Made by a program: the position numbers and the translations under genes
The notes under the pieces: model-generated
Database searches by the model: none
What the model was told of the DNA's origin: nothing
The model's input: the letters and a program-made list of their open reading frames with translations, nothing else
Shown: piece by piece, positions 7,424 to 20,059 of the stretch
How positions within the stretch are numbered: position 1 is the stretch's first letter
Layout of the letters: each line of letters begins with the position of its first letter
DNA from: Tissierellia bacterium
Lineage (GTDB): Bacteria; Bacillota; Clostridia; Tissierellales; Peptoniphilaceae
Length of the DNA: 64,000 nt
Direction: 5' to 3'
Assembly: GCA_030529425.1 (NCBI GenBank)
Contig: JAUMWX010000003.1
Coordinates: 1-64,000 of the forward strand

Positions 7424-8423
7424 ATGGAAAATAGAATTATCGGTTCGAAAGCTAATAAAGACGAAGAAAAAACAGAATATACTTTACGTCCGAGATGGTT
7501 AAATGAATATATAGGACAAGATAAGGTAAAAGATAAATTAAAGGTATTCATCGAGGCGGCCAGAAACAGAAACGAATCTTTGGATCATGTTTTGTTGCAG
7601 GGACCTCCGGGGTTGGGAAAAACAACATTGGCAAATATAATTGCAAACGAGATGGGAGTAAATGTAAAGATTACCTCCGGACCGGCAATTGAGAGACCGG
7701 GAGATTTAGCGAGTATACTTACTAATTTGCAAGAGCATGATGTTTTATTTATTGATGAAATTCACAGAATTAACAGATCTGTTGAAGAGGTTCTATATCC
7801 TGCCATGGAAGACTTTGTTTTGGACATTATTGTCGGAAAGGGACCTTCAGCTCAAAGTTTGAGAATAGATTTGGAAAAATTCACACTAATAGGAGCAACG
7901 ACCAAGGCGGGGATGCTAAGTTCTCCTCTTAGAGACAGGTTTGGGGTTTTAATGGAATTGGATTTATATGAAGCTAAAGACCTGAGTAAAATTGTAAAGA
8001 GATCTGCTGAAATCCTCAAAGTTGGGATTGATGAAGATTCGGCGATTGAGATAGCAAAAAGATCCAGAGGAACTCCCAGAATAGCAAATAGACTTTTAAA
8101 AAGAGTCAGAGATTATGCCGATGTTAAAGCGGATGGATATATAGATTTGGATTTGGCAAAAAAGAGTTTGGACTTTTTGGAAATAGATAATATGGGTTTG
8201 GATAAATTGGATAAGAAAATTGTGTATACAATATGGGAGAATTTTAACGGCGGTCCTGTCGGCATTGATACAATTGCTGCTTCTACGGGACAAGAGTCGA
8301 TAACTATTGAAGATGTTTATGAGCCGTATTTACTTCAAATAGGTTTTTTAAACAGAACTCCGAGAGGAAGAGTTTTGACTAAAAAAGCTTATGAACATTA
8401 TGGAATAAAAACTGAGGAGAATA

Positions 8424-8434
<11 letters not shown>
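7424..8434 (+). CDS. ruvB: Holliday junction branch migration helicase RuvB
   Basis: AAA+ ATPase motor of the RuvAB branch-migration complex. The 336 residues show Walker A GPPGLGKT (60-67), Walker B LFIDEIH (108-114), sensor 1 IGATTKAG (156-163), and the arginine-finger loop SSPLRDRFG with R170. The C-terminal winged helix ends with the usual TPRGR element. AGGTGA precedes the ATG. It overlaps queA by 11 bases. Confidence 0.98.
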
Positions 8435-10910
<2,476 letters not shown>

Positions 10911-10915
10911 AGATG

Positions 10916-10946
10916 AAAATGAGAAGTGTATACACTTTTCATTTTT
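10916..10946 (+). terminator. Terminator between yajC and recJ
   Basis: AAATGAGAAGTG pairs with CACTTTTCATTT (one wobble pair) around loop TATA, followed by Ts. It would end or reduce transcripts of the ruv-que-tgt operon. Confidence 0.85.
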
Positions 10947-10965
10947 ATTTATAAAAGGGGAAACT

Positions 10966-12723
10966 ATGAAGAACTGGTATTTGATATATAAGAAAGAGAA
11001 TTTCTATAAGATTAACAATTGCGAATTATTAACACCTATACAAAAGATTATTCTTGCAAACAGAAATATTACCAAGCAGTCTGAAATAGATATGATTGCG
11101 GAACATAATATCAAAAAGATGTATTCTCCTTTTTTGTTGAAAGATATGGATAAAGCCGTTGAAATAATTTTTGATTCAATGATGAACGGCGAGAGGATAA
11201 GGATAGTAGGAGACTATGATCAAGATGGGATAGCAGCTACAACAATATTGCACAAGGGATTGAGTAATTTTTATGAGGATGTGAGTTACGCAATTCCCAA
11301 TAGAGTTGAAGAAGGTTATGGATTAAATAATTCTATTGTTCAGAAATGCTTGGACGAAAACATATCCTTAATAATTACCTGCGATAACGGAATCGCGGCA
11401 TTTGATGCCATTGATTTCGCGATAAATAACGGTATCAAAGTCATAATTACCGATCATCACGAGGTGATTAAAGAAAACGGAAAAGACATACTACCTAAAG
11501 CAAATGCAATTTTAAACCCCTGGAGATCGGACGACAATTCGACTTTTAAGAAAATTTGCGGGGCATTGGTTGCATATAAACTTGTTGAAGCCATGCATGA
11601 CAAATATGGTGCGGACTTGGGGATTGACAAAAAAAATATCTACTCTTTACTGCAGTATGCAGCGTTGGGTACGGTTGTCGATATGATGGAACTTGTAGAT
11701 GAAAATAGGCTGGTGGTAGTTGAAGGATTGAAGTATTTAAATAAGACTAACAATCCCGGTCTGAAAGCGCTATTGTATGAATTAAACTGGAATAAAGAGA
11801 TTGATGTATATACCATAGGTTTTGTAATCGGACCGATAATAAATGCCAGCGGAAGAATATATACCGCAAAACTCGGAGTTGAACTTTTCTTGGAGGAAGA
11901 TGAAGAAATCGTAATTGAGTACGCAAGAGAATTAATATCTATAAATCAAAAGCGTAAAGAGATGACATTGGATTCTGTAGAATTTGCAATTCAAAAAATT
12001 TTAGATGAAAAATTGTTCTTAAATGATATAATTATCTTATATAACGAAGATATACATGAGAGTATATGCGGTTTGGTTGCAGGTCGAATAAAAGACAGAT
12101 TCAATAAACCTACTATTGTTTTTACTGATGCCTCAAACGGTACCGACGGTCTTGTCAAAGGTTCGGGAAGAAGTATCGACGCATATGATATGCACAAAAA
12201 ATTGTCTGAATTTAGCTATCTTTACACAGCTTTCGGAGGTCATAAAAAGGCTTGCGGTTTAAGTATGGAAAAGAAAAAACTCAACGAGTTGATTTTGGGG
12301 CTTAATTCAAATAGCGGACTGAAAGAGGATGATTTTGTAAAGAGCATCGAATTTGACTATGCATTAAATTTCAAATATATAAATCTGAAAATTATTGATG
12401 AAATTTCTAAACTTGAACCCTTCGGTTATGGATTTAAAAAACCTATGTTTGCGACTAAGAATGTTTTGATAAAGAATATTTCTTTAATAGGGAAAAACAA
12501 AAATGTACTGAGATATGTATTTCAAGAGGGAGAACATGTTTTACAAGGGATTTCTTTTAACATTGAAGAAGAGATGGAAATTTACAAAGCAAAGTTTAAT
12601 ATCGAAGATATGGAAGAAATTGAAAAACTTATAGGACAAAAGATTGACATTGTTTACAAATTAAGTGTTAATAATTATAATGACTTAAAAAATATACAAT
12701 TAGAAATAGAAGCGGTAAGGTAA
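10966..12723 (+). CDS. recJ: Single-stranded-DNA-specific exonuclease RecJ
   Basis: 5'-3' single-strand exonuclease of recombination and mismatch or base-excision repair. The ATG at 10966 has AGGGGAAA upstream; the open frame extends further 5' only through the terminator, so that extension is rejected. The 585 residues include the DHH phosphoesterase motifs GDYDQDG (82-88) and TDHHE (162-166), and the DHHA1 motif AFGGHKKACG further on. The C-terminal part matches the RecJ OB-fold region. recJ next to relA is a common Firmicutes arrangement. Confidence 0.95.
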   Translation: MKNWYLIYKKENFYKINNCELLTPIQKIILANRNITKQSEIDMIAEHNIKKMYSPFLLKDMDKAVEIIFDSMMNGERIRIVGDYDQDGIAATTILHKGLSNFYEDVSYAIPNRVEEGYGLNNSIVQKCLDENISLIITCDNGIAAFDAIDFAINNGIKVIITDHHEVIKENGKDILPKANAILNPWRSDDNSTFKKICGALVAYKLVEAMHDKYGADLGIDKKNIYSLLQYAALGTVVDMMELVDENRLVVVEGLKYLNKTNNPGLKALLYELNWNKEIDVYTIGFVIGPIINASGRIYTAKLGVELFLEEDEEIVIEYARELISINQKRKEMTLDSVEFAIQKILDEKLFLNDIIILYNEDIHESICGLVAGRIKDRFNKPTIVFTDASNGTDGLVKGSGRSIDAYDMHKKLSEFSYLYTAFGGHKKACGLSMEKKKLNELILGLNSNSGLKEDDFVKSIEFDYALNFKYINLKIIDEISKLEPFGYGFKKPMFATKNVLIKNISLIGKNKNVLRYVFQEGEHVLQGISFNIEEEMEIYKAKFNIEDMEEIEKLIGQKIDIVYKLSVNNYNDLKNIQLEIEAVR

Positions 12724-12727
12724 AATT

Positions 12728-14881
12728 ATGATAAAAGATTTGCTGGATATAATAAAAAAATATAATAGTAAAGCGGATATTGAACTTATAAAAAAGGCTT
12801 TTAAAGTTGCAAATGATTCTCACAAGGGACAAGTGCGTAATTCCGGGGAAGCTTATATTGTTCATCCGGTAGCGGTGGCTACAATTTTAGCAAAGCTTCA
12901 AATGGATGACGAAACTATATGCGCAGGTTTAATGCATGATGTTTTAGAAGATACTGAATTCAGCAAAGAACGTATGGTCGAGGAATTTGGCCCCGAAATT
13001 ACCGCGTTGGTGGATGGAGTTACAAAACTTAAAAACCTGAACTATAAATCCAAAGAAGAAAATCAAATAGAAAATATAAGAAAAATGGTTTTGGCTATGG
13101 CGAATGATATCAGAGTTATAATTATAAAATTGTCTGATAGACTTCATAACATGAGAACTTTGGAATATAAGAACAGAGATAAACAGATAAAAACAGCCAC
13201 TGAAACTATTGAGATATATGTTCCGATTGCACATAGACTTGGGATTAATACGATTAAATGGGAATTGGAAGATTTGTGTTTGAGGTATTTGGATCCCATC
13301 TCATATTATAATATAGCGGATCAGATAGATCATAAAAGATCTGAAAGAGAAAATATAATAAAAAACATTATTAATAGATTATCCGCCGAAATAGACAAAT
13401 TAGGAATAGACTATAAAATAAGCGGTAGACCGAAGGGAATTTATAGTATCTATAACAAGATGAAAAAACAAAATTCATCAATGGAAAATATATTTGATTT
13501 GATTGCCATAAGAGTTTTGGTGGATAATATCAGCCAATGTTATGGAGTTTTAGGAATTGCCCATAATATTTGGAAACCGATACCGGGAAGATTTAAGGAC
13601 TATATTGCCATGCCGAAACCTAATTTATATCAGTCCCTTCACACGACGGTTATAGGTGAAAAAGGACAGATTTTTGAGGTTCAGATTAGAACATATGAAA
13701 TGCATAAAACCGCAGAATACGGTATCGCGGCTCACTGGAAATATAAGGAAGGAAAGAGTAAGGTATCTAACTTCGATCAGAGATTGACTTGGATAAGACA
13801 ACTGATTGAATGGGGACAAAATGCGGACAATCAAGAGTTTATGGAAAATTTCAAAGGTGATTTGTTTTCGGACGAAGTATATGTATTTTCTCCCAAAGGA
13901 GATGTCGTTGATCTTCCTAAAGGAGCGAATCCTATCGATTTCGCTTATAGAGTCCACACGGAAGTCGGTAATAAATGTGTAGGAGCAAAAGTAAATGGAA
14001 AGATAGTTCCGTTAAACTACGCCCTTAAAATGGGCGATATAGTCGAAATAATGACTTCCTCAAATTCGACAGGTCCAAGTAAGGATTGGCTGGATATTGT
14101 TGTATCCACACAAGCAAAGAATAAGATAAAACAATATTTTAGAAAACTTAAAAAAGATGAAAATATAGAACTCGGCAGAGAAATGTTGGAAAAAGAAGTA
14201 AGGAAGAAAGGATATGATTCTTCAAAGATACTTCTTGAACCTTGGTTGGAGGAATTGACTATAAAGAACAATCTTCTTACAATTCCCGACTTATATGCCG
14301 CGATTGGATATGGAAATGTCCACCTAAAAACTATTGTTCAAAAACTTGAATCCAAATATCAGGATAAATATGTGGAAGAAAAATCTTTGGCTGAATACCA
14401 AGATAACTTATATGAGGATAATAAAAATAAAGCGGAAGATGATATAAATGTAGATGAAGTTTCCAATTTAGATTCAAAATTTGCAAAATGTTGTAATCCT
14501 GTTCCGGGAGATAAAATAGTTGGATATATTACCAAAGGAAGAGGAATTACTATTCACAGAATTAATTGTCCAAATATTTTGGGATTGGATAATAAAGAGA
14601 GATTAATTGAAGTTAGATGGGACAGTACGGATAAAAATAAGTCATATCCTGTAAAGATAAATATTATTGCTCTTGATAGACCCGGATATTTAGCTGAAGT
14701 TACAAAGATTTTATCCATGGAAGGCTACAATTTAACCGCAGTAAACGCAAGACAAAATAAGGACGGCACTTTTACATTGTCGGTTATGATTAAAATTGAT
14801 AATTCAAATCAGTTGGATAAGATTTTTGCAAAGATGAAAAAAATAAGAGGAACACTTGATGTTTATAGGATAAAAACATAA
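12728..14881 (+). CDS. relA: Bifunctional (p)ppGpp synthetase/hydrolase
   Basis: Makes and degrades the stringent-response alarmone. Domains in order over 717 residues: an HD hydrolase with HxxxVA and MHDVLEDT (H70-D71), a synthetase domain with GRPKGIYSIYNKM and YQSLHTTVIG, a TGS domain (about 375-440, VYVFSPKGDVVDLP), a zinc-finger/helical region with KCCNPVPGD, and a C-terminal ACT domain. Intact HD and synthetase motifs suggest both activities. The stop overlaps the dtd start (TAATG). Confidence 0.97.
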   Translation: MIKDLLDIIKKYNSKADIELIKKAFKVANDSHKGQVRNSGEAYIVHPVAVATILAKLQMDDETICAGLMHDVLEDTEFSKERMVEEFGPEITALVDGVTKLKNLNYKSKEENQIENIRKMVLAMANDIRVIIIKLSDRLHNMRTLEYKNRDKQIKTATETIEIYVPIAHRLGINTIKWELEDLCLRYLDPISYYNIADQIDHKRSERENIIKNIINRLSAEIDKLGIDYKISGRPKGIYSIYNKMKKQNSSMENIFDLIAIRVLVDNISQCYGVLGIAHNIWKPIPGRFKDYIAMPKPNLYQSLHTTVIGEKGQIFEVQIRTYEMHKTAEYGIAAHWKYKEGKSKVSNFDQRLTWIRQLIEWGQNADNQEFMENFKGDLFSDEVYVFSPKGDVVDLPKGANPIDFAYRVHTEVGNKCVGAKVNGKIVPLNYALKMGDIVEIMTSSNSTGPSKDWLDIVVSTQAKNKIKQYFRKLKKDENIELGREMLEKEVRKKGYDSSKILLEPWLEELTIKNNLLTIPDLYAAIGYGNVHLKTIVQKLESKYQDKYVEEKSLAEYQDNLYEDNKNKAEDDINVDEVSNLDSKFAKCCNPVPGDKIVGYITKGRGITIHRINCPNILGLDNKERLIEVRWDSTDKNKSYPVKINIIALDRPGYLAEVTKILSMEGYNLTAVNARQNKDGTFTLSVMIKIDNSNQLDKIFAKMKKIRGTLDVYRIKT

Positions 14882-15330
14882 TGAGAGCAGTTATACAAAG
14901 GGTTTCAAGTGCAAGCTTGGAGATAAATGGAAATGAATATTCCAAAATAAATCATGGTTTTGTTATTTTACTTGCGGTAGAAAATGACGATAAGATTGAA
15001 GATTTGGAATACATGGTTAGAAAAACCGTCGGATTAAGAATTTTTCAGGATGAAAATGATAAAATGAACTGTTCAATATTGGATGTAGATGGGGAAATTC
15101 TAGTGGTTTCCCAATTTACATTATATGGGGATGCAAGAAAAGGTAATAGGCCAAGTTTTATAAGATCCGCCAAGCCTGAAACAGCAATTCCGTTGTATCA
15201 GGAATATGTAAATAGGCTTAGCAAAGAGATAAAAACGGTAAAAACGGGTGTTTTTGGAGAAAATATGAAAATTTCTTTGGTAAATGACGGACCGGTTACT
15301 ATTATATTGGATTCGTCTAAAATTTTGTGA
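14881..15330 (+). CDS. dtd: D-aminoacyl-tRNA deacylase
   Basis: Removes D-amino acids (and glycine from mischarged tRNA-Ala) to keep translation homochiral. The 149 residues match the family. The active-site motifs SQFTLYGD and the C-terminal NDGPVTI (the cross-subunit Gly-Pro element) are both present, as is the MRAVIQRV start. It overlaps relA by one base, and the relA-dtd pair is conserved in Firmicutes. Confidence 0.97.
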   Translation: MRAVIQRVSSASLEINGNEYSKINHGFVILLAVENDDKIEDLEYMVRKTVGLRIFQDENDKMNCSILDVDGEILVVSQFTLYGDARKGNRPSFIRSAKPETAIPLYQEYVNRLSKEIKTVKTGVFGENMKISLVNDGPVTIILDSSKIL

Positions 15331-15337
15331 GGTAAGT

Positions 15338-15943
15338 ATGAAGATTCTAAAAGATGGCAATAATTATTTCGGTACCAATTCATATTTAATATATGATGAG
15401 AATACTTTGGAAGGGTATTTAATAGATGCCCCTTCGAAAATTAAAAAATTTGAAGAAGAAATTTCAAATAACGGAATTAATTTAAAATATTTGATTCTGA
15501 CTCACGGTCACTATGACCATATTGTGGAAGCAAATTATTGGAAAGAAAAATATAAAATACCGATAGTTGCACACGAAAGAGAAAAGTTGGTGTTGAATAA
15601 CAAAGATATTAATTTATCGAAACTGTTTGGAAACAGTATTGAAATTGATGCGGATATATACTTAATAGGAGACGGAGAATTTGAAATATTCGAATATGTA
15701 CACACTCCGGGTCACACACAAGGAGGAATCTGTTTAAGGTATAAAGAGCATCTTTTCACAGGAGACACTCTTTTTAGAGGGTCAATCGGTAGGACGGATT
15801 TTCCTACAGGAGACTATGATACACTAATTAAATCAATAATAAATAAGCTTGGTAAATTTGATAAAAATTCGATAATTTATCCGGGACATCAAGAAAACTC
15901 AATTTTGGGTTATGAGTTTAGACACAATCCATTTTTAAGATAG
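15338..15943 (+). CDS. Metallo-beta-lactamase fold hydrolase (GloB-like)
   Basis: A 201-residue zinc hydrolase of the hydroxyacylglutathione hydrolase-like family (YqgX/YcbL type). The metal ligands are THGHYDH (55-61), the His in HTPGHT (122-127), Asp143 in TGDTLF and His184 in YPGHQ. It lacks the C-terminal substrate domain of true glyoxalase II, so the substrate is unknown. ATG 15338 is chosen because TGAGGT lies upstream and the product then starts at the first beta strand. It is the usual neighbour of relA-dtd. Confidence 0.9.
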   Translation: MKILKDGNNYFGTNSYLIYDENTLEGYLIDAPSKIKKFEEEISNNGINLKYLILTHGHYDHIVEANYWKEKYKIPIVAHEREKLVLNNKDINLSKLFGNSIEIDADIYLIGDGEFEIFEYVHTPGHTQGGICLRYKEHLFTGDTLFRGSIGRTDFPTGDYDTLIKSIINKLGKFDKNSIIYPGHQENSILGYEFRHNPFLR

Positions 15944-15951
15944 GAGTAAGT

Positions 15952-17709
15952 ATGAAGAGAACAAATTTTTGTGGAGAATTAAGGATTTCTGATGTAGGAA
16001 AGGAAGTAGTTTTAAATGGTTGGGTACAAAAATCAAGAGATTTAGGACCTCTTGTTTTTCTGGACATTAGAGATAAATCAGGTTTTTCCCAAATAGTATT
16101 TAAAAGAGAACAAAATAACGACCTTTATGAAGTAGCTAAATCTCTTAAATCAGAGTATGTTATAGGAGTTAGAGGAAAGGTTGTAGAAAGAGAATCTAAG
16201 AACATGGAAATCCCTACGGGTGAAATTGAAGTTGAAGCTTGTGAATTGGTACTTTATGATAAAGCAAACACACCTCCGATTTATATTAAAGACGACGATA
16301 ATGTATCTGAAGAAATGAGACTAAAATACAGATATTTAGATCTTAGAAAACCTTCAATGCAAAGAAATCTAAGAATGAGGGCTGAAATAACCAAAGCGTT
16401 CAGAGACTTTCTTTATGACGAGGGTTTTTTGGAAGTGGAAACACCTTTTCTAACAAAGCCTACTCCTGAAGGAGCCAGAGACTATGTAGTTCCGTCAAGA
16501 GTTAATAAGAATTTATTTTATGCTTTACCTCAGTCACCTCAGTTATTTAAACAAATGCTTATGGTTTCAGGAATGGACAGATATTATCAGGTTGTTAAAT
16601 GTTTTAGAGATGAAGACTTGAGAGCCAACAGACAGCCTGAATTTACTCAAGTAGACATTGAAATGTCGTTTGTTGATATGGAGGATGTCATTGAAGTAAA
16701 CGAAAGATTAATGCAATATGTTTTTAAGAAAGTAAAAAATATTGATTTAAAAATACCTTTCAACAGAATGAGTTTTGACGAAGCAATGCAGAGATTCGGA
16801 ACGGATAAACCTGACTTAAGATATGGTTTTGAAATAAAAGACATTACGGATATGTCAAAGGATCTTGATTTTAATTTATTCAAAGATTCAATATCCGAAG
16901 GTAAACTTATAAAAGCAATTAACTTTGAGGGATTAGCCGATAAATACTCAAGAAAGCAATTAGATAAATTAACCGTAGCTGTTAAAGGCATGGGTGCTTC
17001 AGGACTGATTTGGATAAAAAATGAAAATGGGACAATAAATTCAAGCATAAATAAATTTTTGACTGAAGAATATTTAATAGATATTAATAGCCTGCTGGAT
17101 ATCAAAGAAAATGATTTGGTTTTGATCCTTATTGATAAAAATCCTAAAGTGTTGGAGTTAATGGGGAATTTAAGAACCATGGTAGCTTCTGAACATGTTC
17201 AATTCAATCCGGACAATTATGCTATAACATGGGTCGTAGATTTTCCAATGTTTGAATTTGATGAAGAAGCCGACAGATTTGTAGCAAAACATCATCCTTT
17301 TACTCACCCTAAAGATGAAGATTTGGAATTGATAAAGACAAAACCTCAAATTATGAGGGCAAAAGCTTATGATATTGTAATAAACGGTGACGAAATCGGG
17401 GGAGGATCAATCAGAATAAATAATTCTGAATTACAAAATGATATGTTTGAAGCACTTAGTTTGTCAGATGAAGAAATACAAAATAAATTCGGTTTCTTTA
17501 TTGAAGCTTTGAAGTACGGAACGCCTCCTCATGGTGGTATTGCGTATGGTCTTGACAGATTTGTAATGCAATTATTAAATGTTACAAGTATTAAAGATGT
17601 AATAGCATTTCCAAAGACTCAATCAGCATCTTGCTTATTGACACAGGCACCTACAAATGTTACTGATACACAACTTGAAGAGTTGAATTTGATTTTAAAA
17701 CATGACTAA
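15952..17709 (+). CDS. aspS: Aspartyl-tRNA synthetase
   Basis: Charges tRNA with aspartate. The 585 residues follow the bacterial layout: an OB-fold anticodon domain (1-100), a class II catalytic domain with the FRDEDLRANRQPEFTQ motif 2 loop, a GAD insertion in the middle, and motif 3 GIAYGLDRFVM near the C-terminus. hisS, the usual preceding gene in Firmicutes, is not in the cluster. It overlaps tcdA by 8 bases. From sequence alone it cannot be said whether it also charges tRNA-Asn. Confidence 0.98.
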   Translation: MKRTNFCGELRISDVGKEVVLNGWVQKSRDLGPLVFLDIRDKSGFSQIVFKREQNNDLYEVAKSLKSEYVIGVRGKVVERESKNMEIPTGEIEVEACELVLYDKANTPPIYIKDDDNVSEEMRLKYRYLDLRKPSMQRNLRMRAEITKAFRDFLYDEGFLEVETPFLTKPTPEGARDYVVPSRVNKNLFYALPQSPQLFKQMLMVSGMDRYYQVVKCFRDEDLRANRQPEFTQVDIEMSFVDMEDVIEVNERLMQYVFKKVKNIDLKIPFNRMSFDEAMQRFGTDKPDLRYGFEIKDITDMSKDLDFNLFKDSISEGKLIKAINFEGLADKYSRKQLDKLTVAVKGMGASGLIWIKNENGTINSSINKFLTEEYLIDINSLLDIKENDLVLILIDKNPKVLELMGNLRTMVASEHVQFNPDNYAITWVVDFPMFEFDEEADRFVAKHHPFTHPKDEDLELIKTKPQIMRAKAYDIVINGDEIGGGSIRINNSELQNDMFEALSLSDEEIQNKFGFFIEALKYGTPPHGGIAYGLDRFVMQLLNVTSIKDVIAFPKTQSASCLLTQAPTNVTDTQLEELNLILKHD

Positions 17710-18406
17710 TCAATTTGACAGAACTATAACTTTGCTTGGCGATGATTACAATCGAATAGTAAATAAAAAAGTAATAATTTTTGGTATAGGCGGTGTCGGA
17801 GCCGCATGTGCTCTTGCCTTGGCAAGGATTGGAATAAAAAAATTAACTTTTGTTGATTTTGATAGAGTTGATATAACAAATTTAAACAGACAAATTTTTA
17901 CGGATTTGCATAATGTAGGGATGTTTAAGTGTATTGCTCTCAAAGAGTATATAGAAAGAATTAACACTGAAATTATAATTGACTATAAAATAAAGAAAGT
18001 TTTAAACAATTTAAATGATTTTAATTTGTCGGAATTTGATTATGTTGTTGATGCGATTGACTTGATAACCGCTAAGTTAAATTTGATTGAATATTGTTCA
18101 AAAAACAATATTAATATCATATCTTCAATGGGTACGGGAAATAGAATAGACGCTTCGAAATTACAAATTGTAGACATCTTTAGCACCAAGAATGATCCTT
18201 TGGCGAAAGTTGTTCGCAGGGAATTGAAAAAAAGAAATGTAAAAAAACTTGATGTTGTATGTAGTGATGAGATACCGTTGAAAAAATCGGTGAGAGAAGA
18301 GGAGAGGGGGAAGTCTACTCCCTCAAGCATATCATTTGTTCCCCCGGTATCGGGGTATATAATGGCAAGTTATATTATCAAAAAAATACTGAAAGGGAAT
18401 AGCTAA
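17702..18406 (+). CDS. tcdA: tRNA threonylcarbamoyladenosine dehydratase (ThiF/E1 family)
   Basis: An E1-like ATP-dependent enzyme that cyclises t6A37 of tRNA to ct6A. The 234 residues have the nucleotide-binding FGIGGVGAACA (27-37), the VDFDRVDITNLNRQI segment typical of E1 enzymes, and the DAID motif. The C-terminal PPVSGYIMAS stretch is characteristic of TcdA. The adjacency to aspS is also seen in other Firmicutes. A role in sulfur transfer is a less likely alternative. Confidence 0.88.
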   Translation: MTNQFDRTITLLGDDYNRIVNKKVIIFGIGGVGAACALALARIGIKKLTFVDFDRVDITNLNRQIFTDLHNVGMFKCIALKEYIERINTEIIIDYKIKKVLNNLNDFNLSEFDYVVDAIDLITAKLNLIEYCSKNNINIISSMGTGNRIDASKLQIVDIFSTKNDPLAKVVRRELKKRNVKKLDVVCSDEIPLKKSVREEERGKSTPSSISFVPPVSGYIMASYIIKKILKGNS

Positions 18407-18407
18407 T

Positions 18408-18830
18408 ATGAATATTAAAGCTGTAATTAATAATATTGATAATGGCAAGGCTAAGGTTTCATTTATTAGACCGAAGTCATGTGGAGACTGTAGTAGTTGT
18501 AGCGGATGTAATATTGAAACCATGGATATAGAATTGAATTCCATCGAAGATATAAATGTTGGTGATGTTGTAGAACTTGAATTTAAGACCTCAAATATGT
18601 TGAAAGCCACCGCTTTGCTTTATATTATGCCTCTTATAATGCTGGTGGTAGGAATTATAGCGGGTAACCAATTGCAGGTTAAATATTTGGGTAGGATTGA
18701 AGAGATAATTTCTTTTCTTTCAGGTGTGGTTTTTCTGGTGCTGACATTCATATTTATTAATTTTATAGACAAAAGAACCAGAGGGGAAGAACTTATTAGT
18801 ATAAAAAAAATTGAGGGGAAATATGAGTAA
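18408..18830 (+). CDS. RseC/MucC-like membrane protein with four-Cys motif
   Basis: A 140-residue inner-membrane protein of the SoxR-reducing system/RseC family. A small N-terminal domain carries cysteines C25, C28, C31 and C34 ([10 protein letters not shown]), likely a metal or redox centre. Two membrane segments follow (about residues 67-86 and 98-117), then a charged tail. In gammaproteobacteria RseC works with Rnf-type electron transport. The Firmicutes members are uncharacterised, so function here is open. It overlaps glyA by 8 bases. Confidence 0.8.
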   Translation: MNIKAVINNIDNGKAKVSFIRPKSCGDCSSCSGCNIETMDIELNSIEDINVGDVVELEFKTSNMLKATALLYIMPLIMLVVGIIAGNQLQVKYLGRIEEIISFLSGVVFLVLTFIFINFIDKRTRGEELISIKKIEGKYE

Positions 18831-20049
18831 TTTATTCAATGGCGACAGGGAAATTTATGATTTGATACAGAAAGAAAAAGAGAGACAGTTTAATAACATC
18901 GAGCTTATTGCTTCAGAAAATTTTGTTTCAAAAAATGTTTTGGAAGCAACGGGATCAATTTTGACAAATAAATATGCTGAAGGGTATCCTTCAAAAAGGT
19001 ATTACGGAGGTTGTGAGGTAATAGATCAAATCGAAAGAATGGCAATTGACAGGGCTAAGGAATTATTCAAGGCCGAGTATGCAAATGTACAGCCACACAG
19101 CGGTTCCGGAGCGAATTTTGGCGTTTATTTTGCCTTTTTGAGACCCGGGGATAAAGTTTTGGGTATGAACTTGTCAGAAGGGGGACATTTAACGCATGGA
19201 TCCAGCGTAAATTTATCCGGTTCATTTTTTGATTTTGCTCATTATGGAGTTGATTCTGTAACTGAAAAAATTGATTATGAAAATGTTTATGACATAGCTC
19301 AAAAAGAAAAACCTAAAATGATAATTGCGGGTGCAAGTGCATATTCCAGAATTATAGATTTTAAAAAATTTAGAGAAATTGCGGATTCTGTAAATGCTAT
19401 ATTATTGGTGGATATGGCGCATATAGCCGGATTGATAGCAGCGGAAGTTCATCCTTCTCCGGTTGAATATGCAGATGTAATAACGAGTACAAGTCATAAG
19501 ACTCTTAGAGGTCCCAGAGGCGCTTTCATATTGGGAAAGGAAAAGTATGCAAAGACGCTTGACAAAGCTATGTTTCCGGGAACTCAAGGAGGTCCTTTGG
19601 AACATGTAATTGCAGGAAAGGCTGTATGTTTTAAAGAGGCAATGTCTTCAGATTTTGTTAATTATCAAAAAAATGTTATCAAAAATGCTGCGGTACTTTC
19701 AGAAACAATTCAAAATAACGGAATAAGGATTGTTTCAGGCGGAACGGACAATCACTTAATCCTTGCCGATGTATCTAGTATCGGTTTGACAGGTAAGGAT
19801 GCGGAGCATTTATTGGATGATGTAAGAATAACAGTAAACAAGAATACCATCCCTAACGAAAAAAACAGTCCTTTTGTTACATCGGGCATTAGAATTGGAA
19901 CGCCCGCAATGACTACCAGAGGATTTGGGACAGAAGAAATGAAAGTAATAGGAAAGTTGATTTCAGATACATTACTTAATAAAAGAGAAAAAAAGGAAAT
20001 AATTCAAGAGGTTGAGTATTTAGTTAAAAAATTTCCTCTGAATTATTAA
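18823..20049 (+). CDS. glyA: Serine hydroxymethyltransferase
   Basis: PLP enzyme converting serine and tetrahydrofolate to glycine and methylene-THF, the main source of one-carbon units. The 408 residues carry the PLP lysine K226 in [12 protein letters not shown], plus [10 protein letters not shown] near the N-terminus and [14 protein letters not shown] 18823 is chosen over a longer in-frame start because GAGGGGAAAT directly precedes it. No riboswitch is seen upstream. Confidence 0.98.
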   Translation: MSNLFNGDREIYDLIQKEKERQFNNIELIASENFVSKNVLEATGSILTNKYAEGYPSKRYYGGCEVIDQIERMAIDRAKELFKAEYANVQPHSGSGANFGVYFAFLRPGDKVLGMNLSEGGHLTHGSSVNLSGSFFDFAHYGVDSVTEKIDYENVYDIAQKEKPKMIIAGASAYSRIIDFKKFREIADSVNAILLVDMAHIAGLIAAEVHPSPVEYADVITSTSHKTLRGPRGAFILGKEKYAKTLDKAMFPGTQGGPLEHVIAGKAVCFKEAMSSDFVNYQKNVIKNAAVLSETIQNNGIRIVSGGTDNHLILADVSSIGLTGKDAEHLLDDVRITVNKNTIPNEKNSPFVTSGIRIGTPAMTTRGFGTEEMKVIGKLISDTLLNKREKKEIIQEVEYLVKKFPLNY

Positions 20050-20059
20050 AGGTGAAAAA

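Noticed and set aside
15952-18830. T-box or other riboswitch before aspS or glyA
   Set aside because: Both genes are packed within a few bases of their upstream neighbour, leaving no room for a leader.
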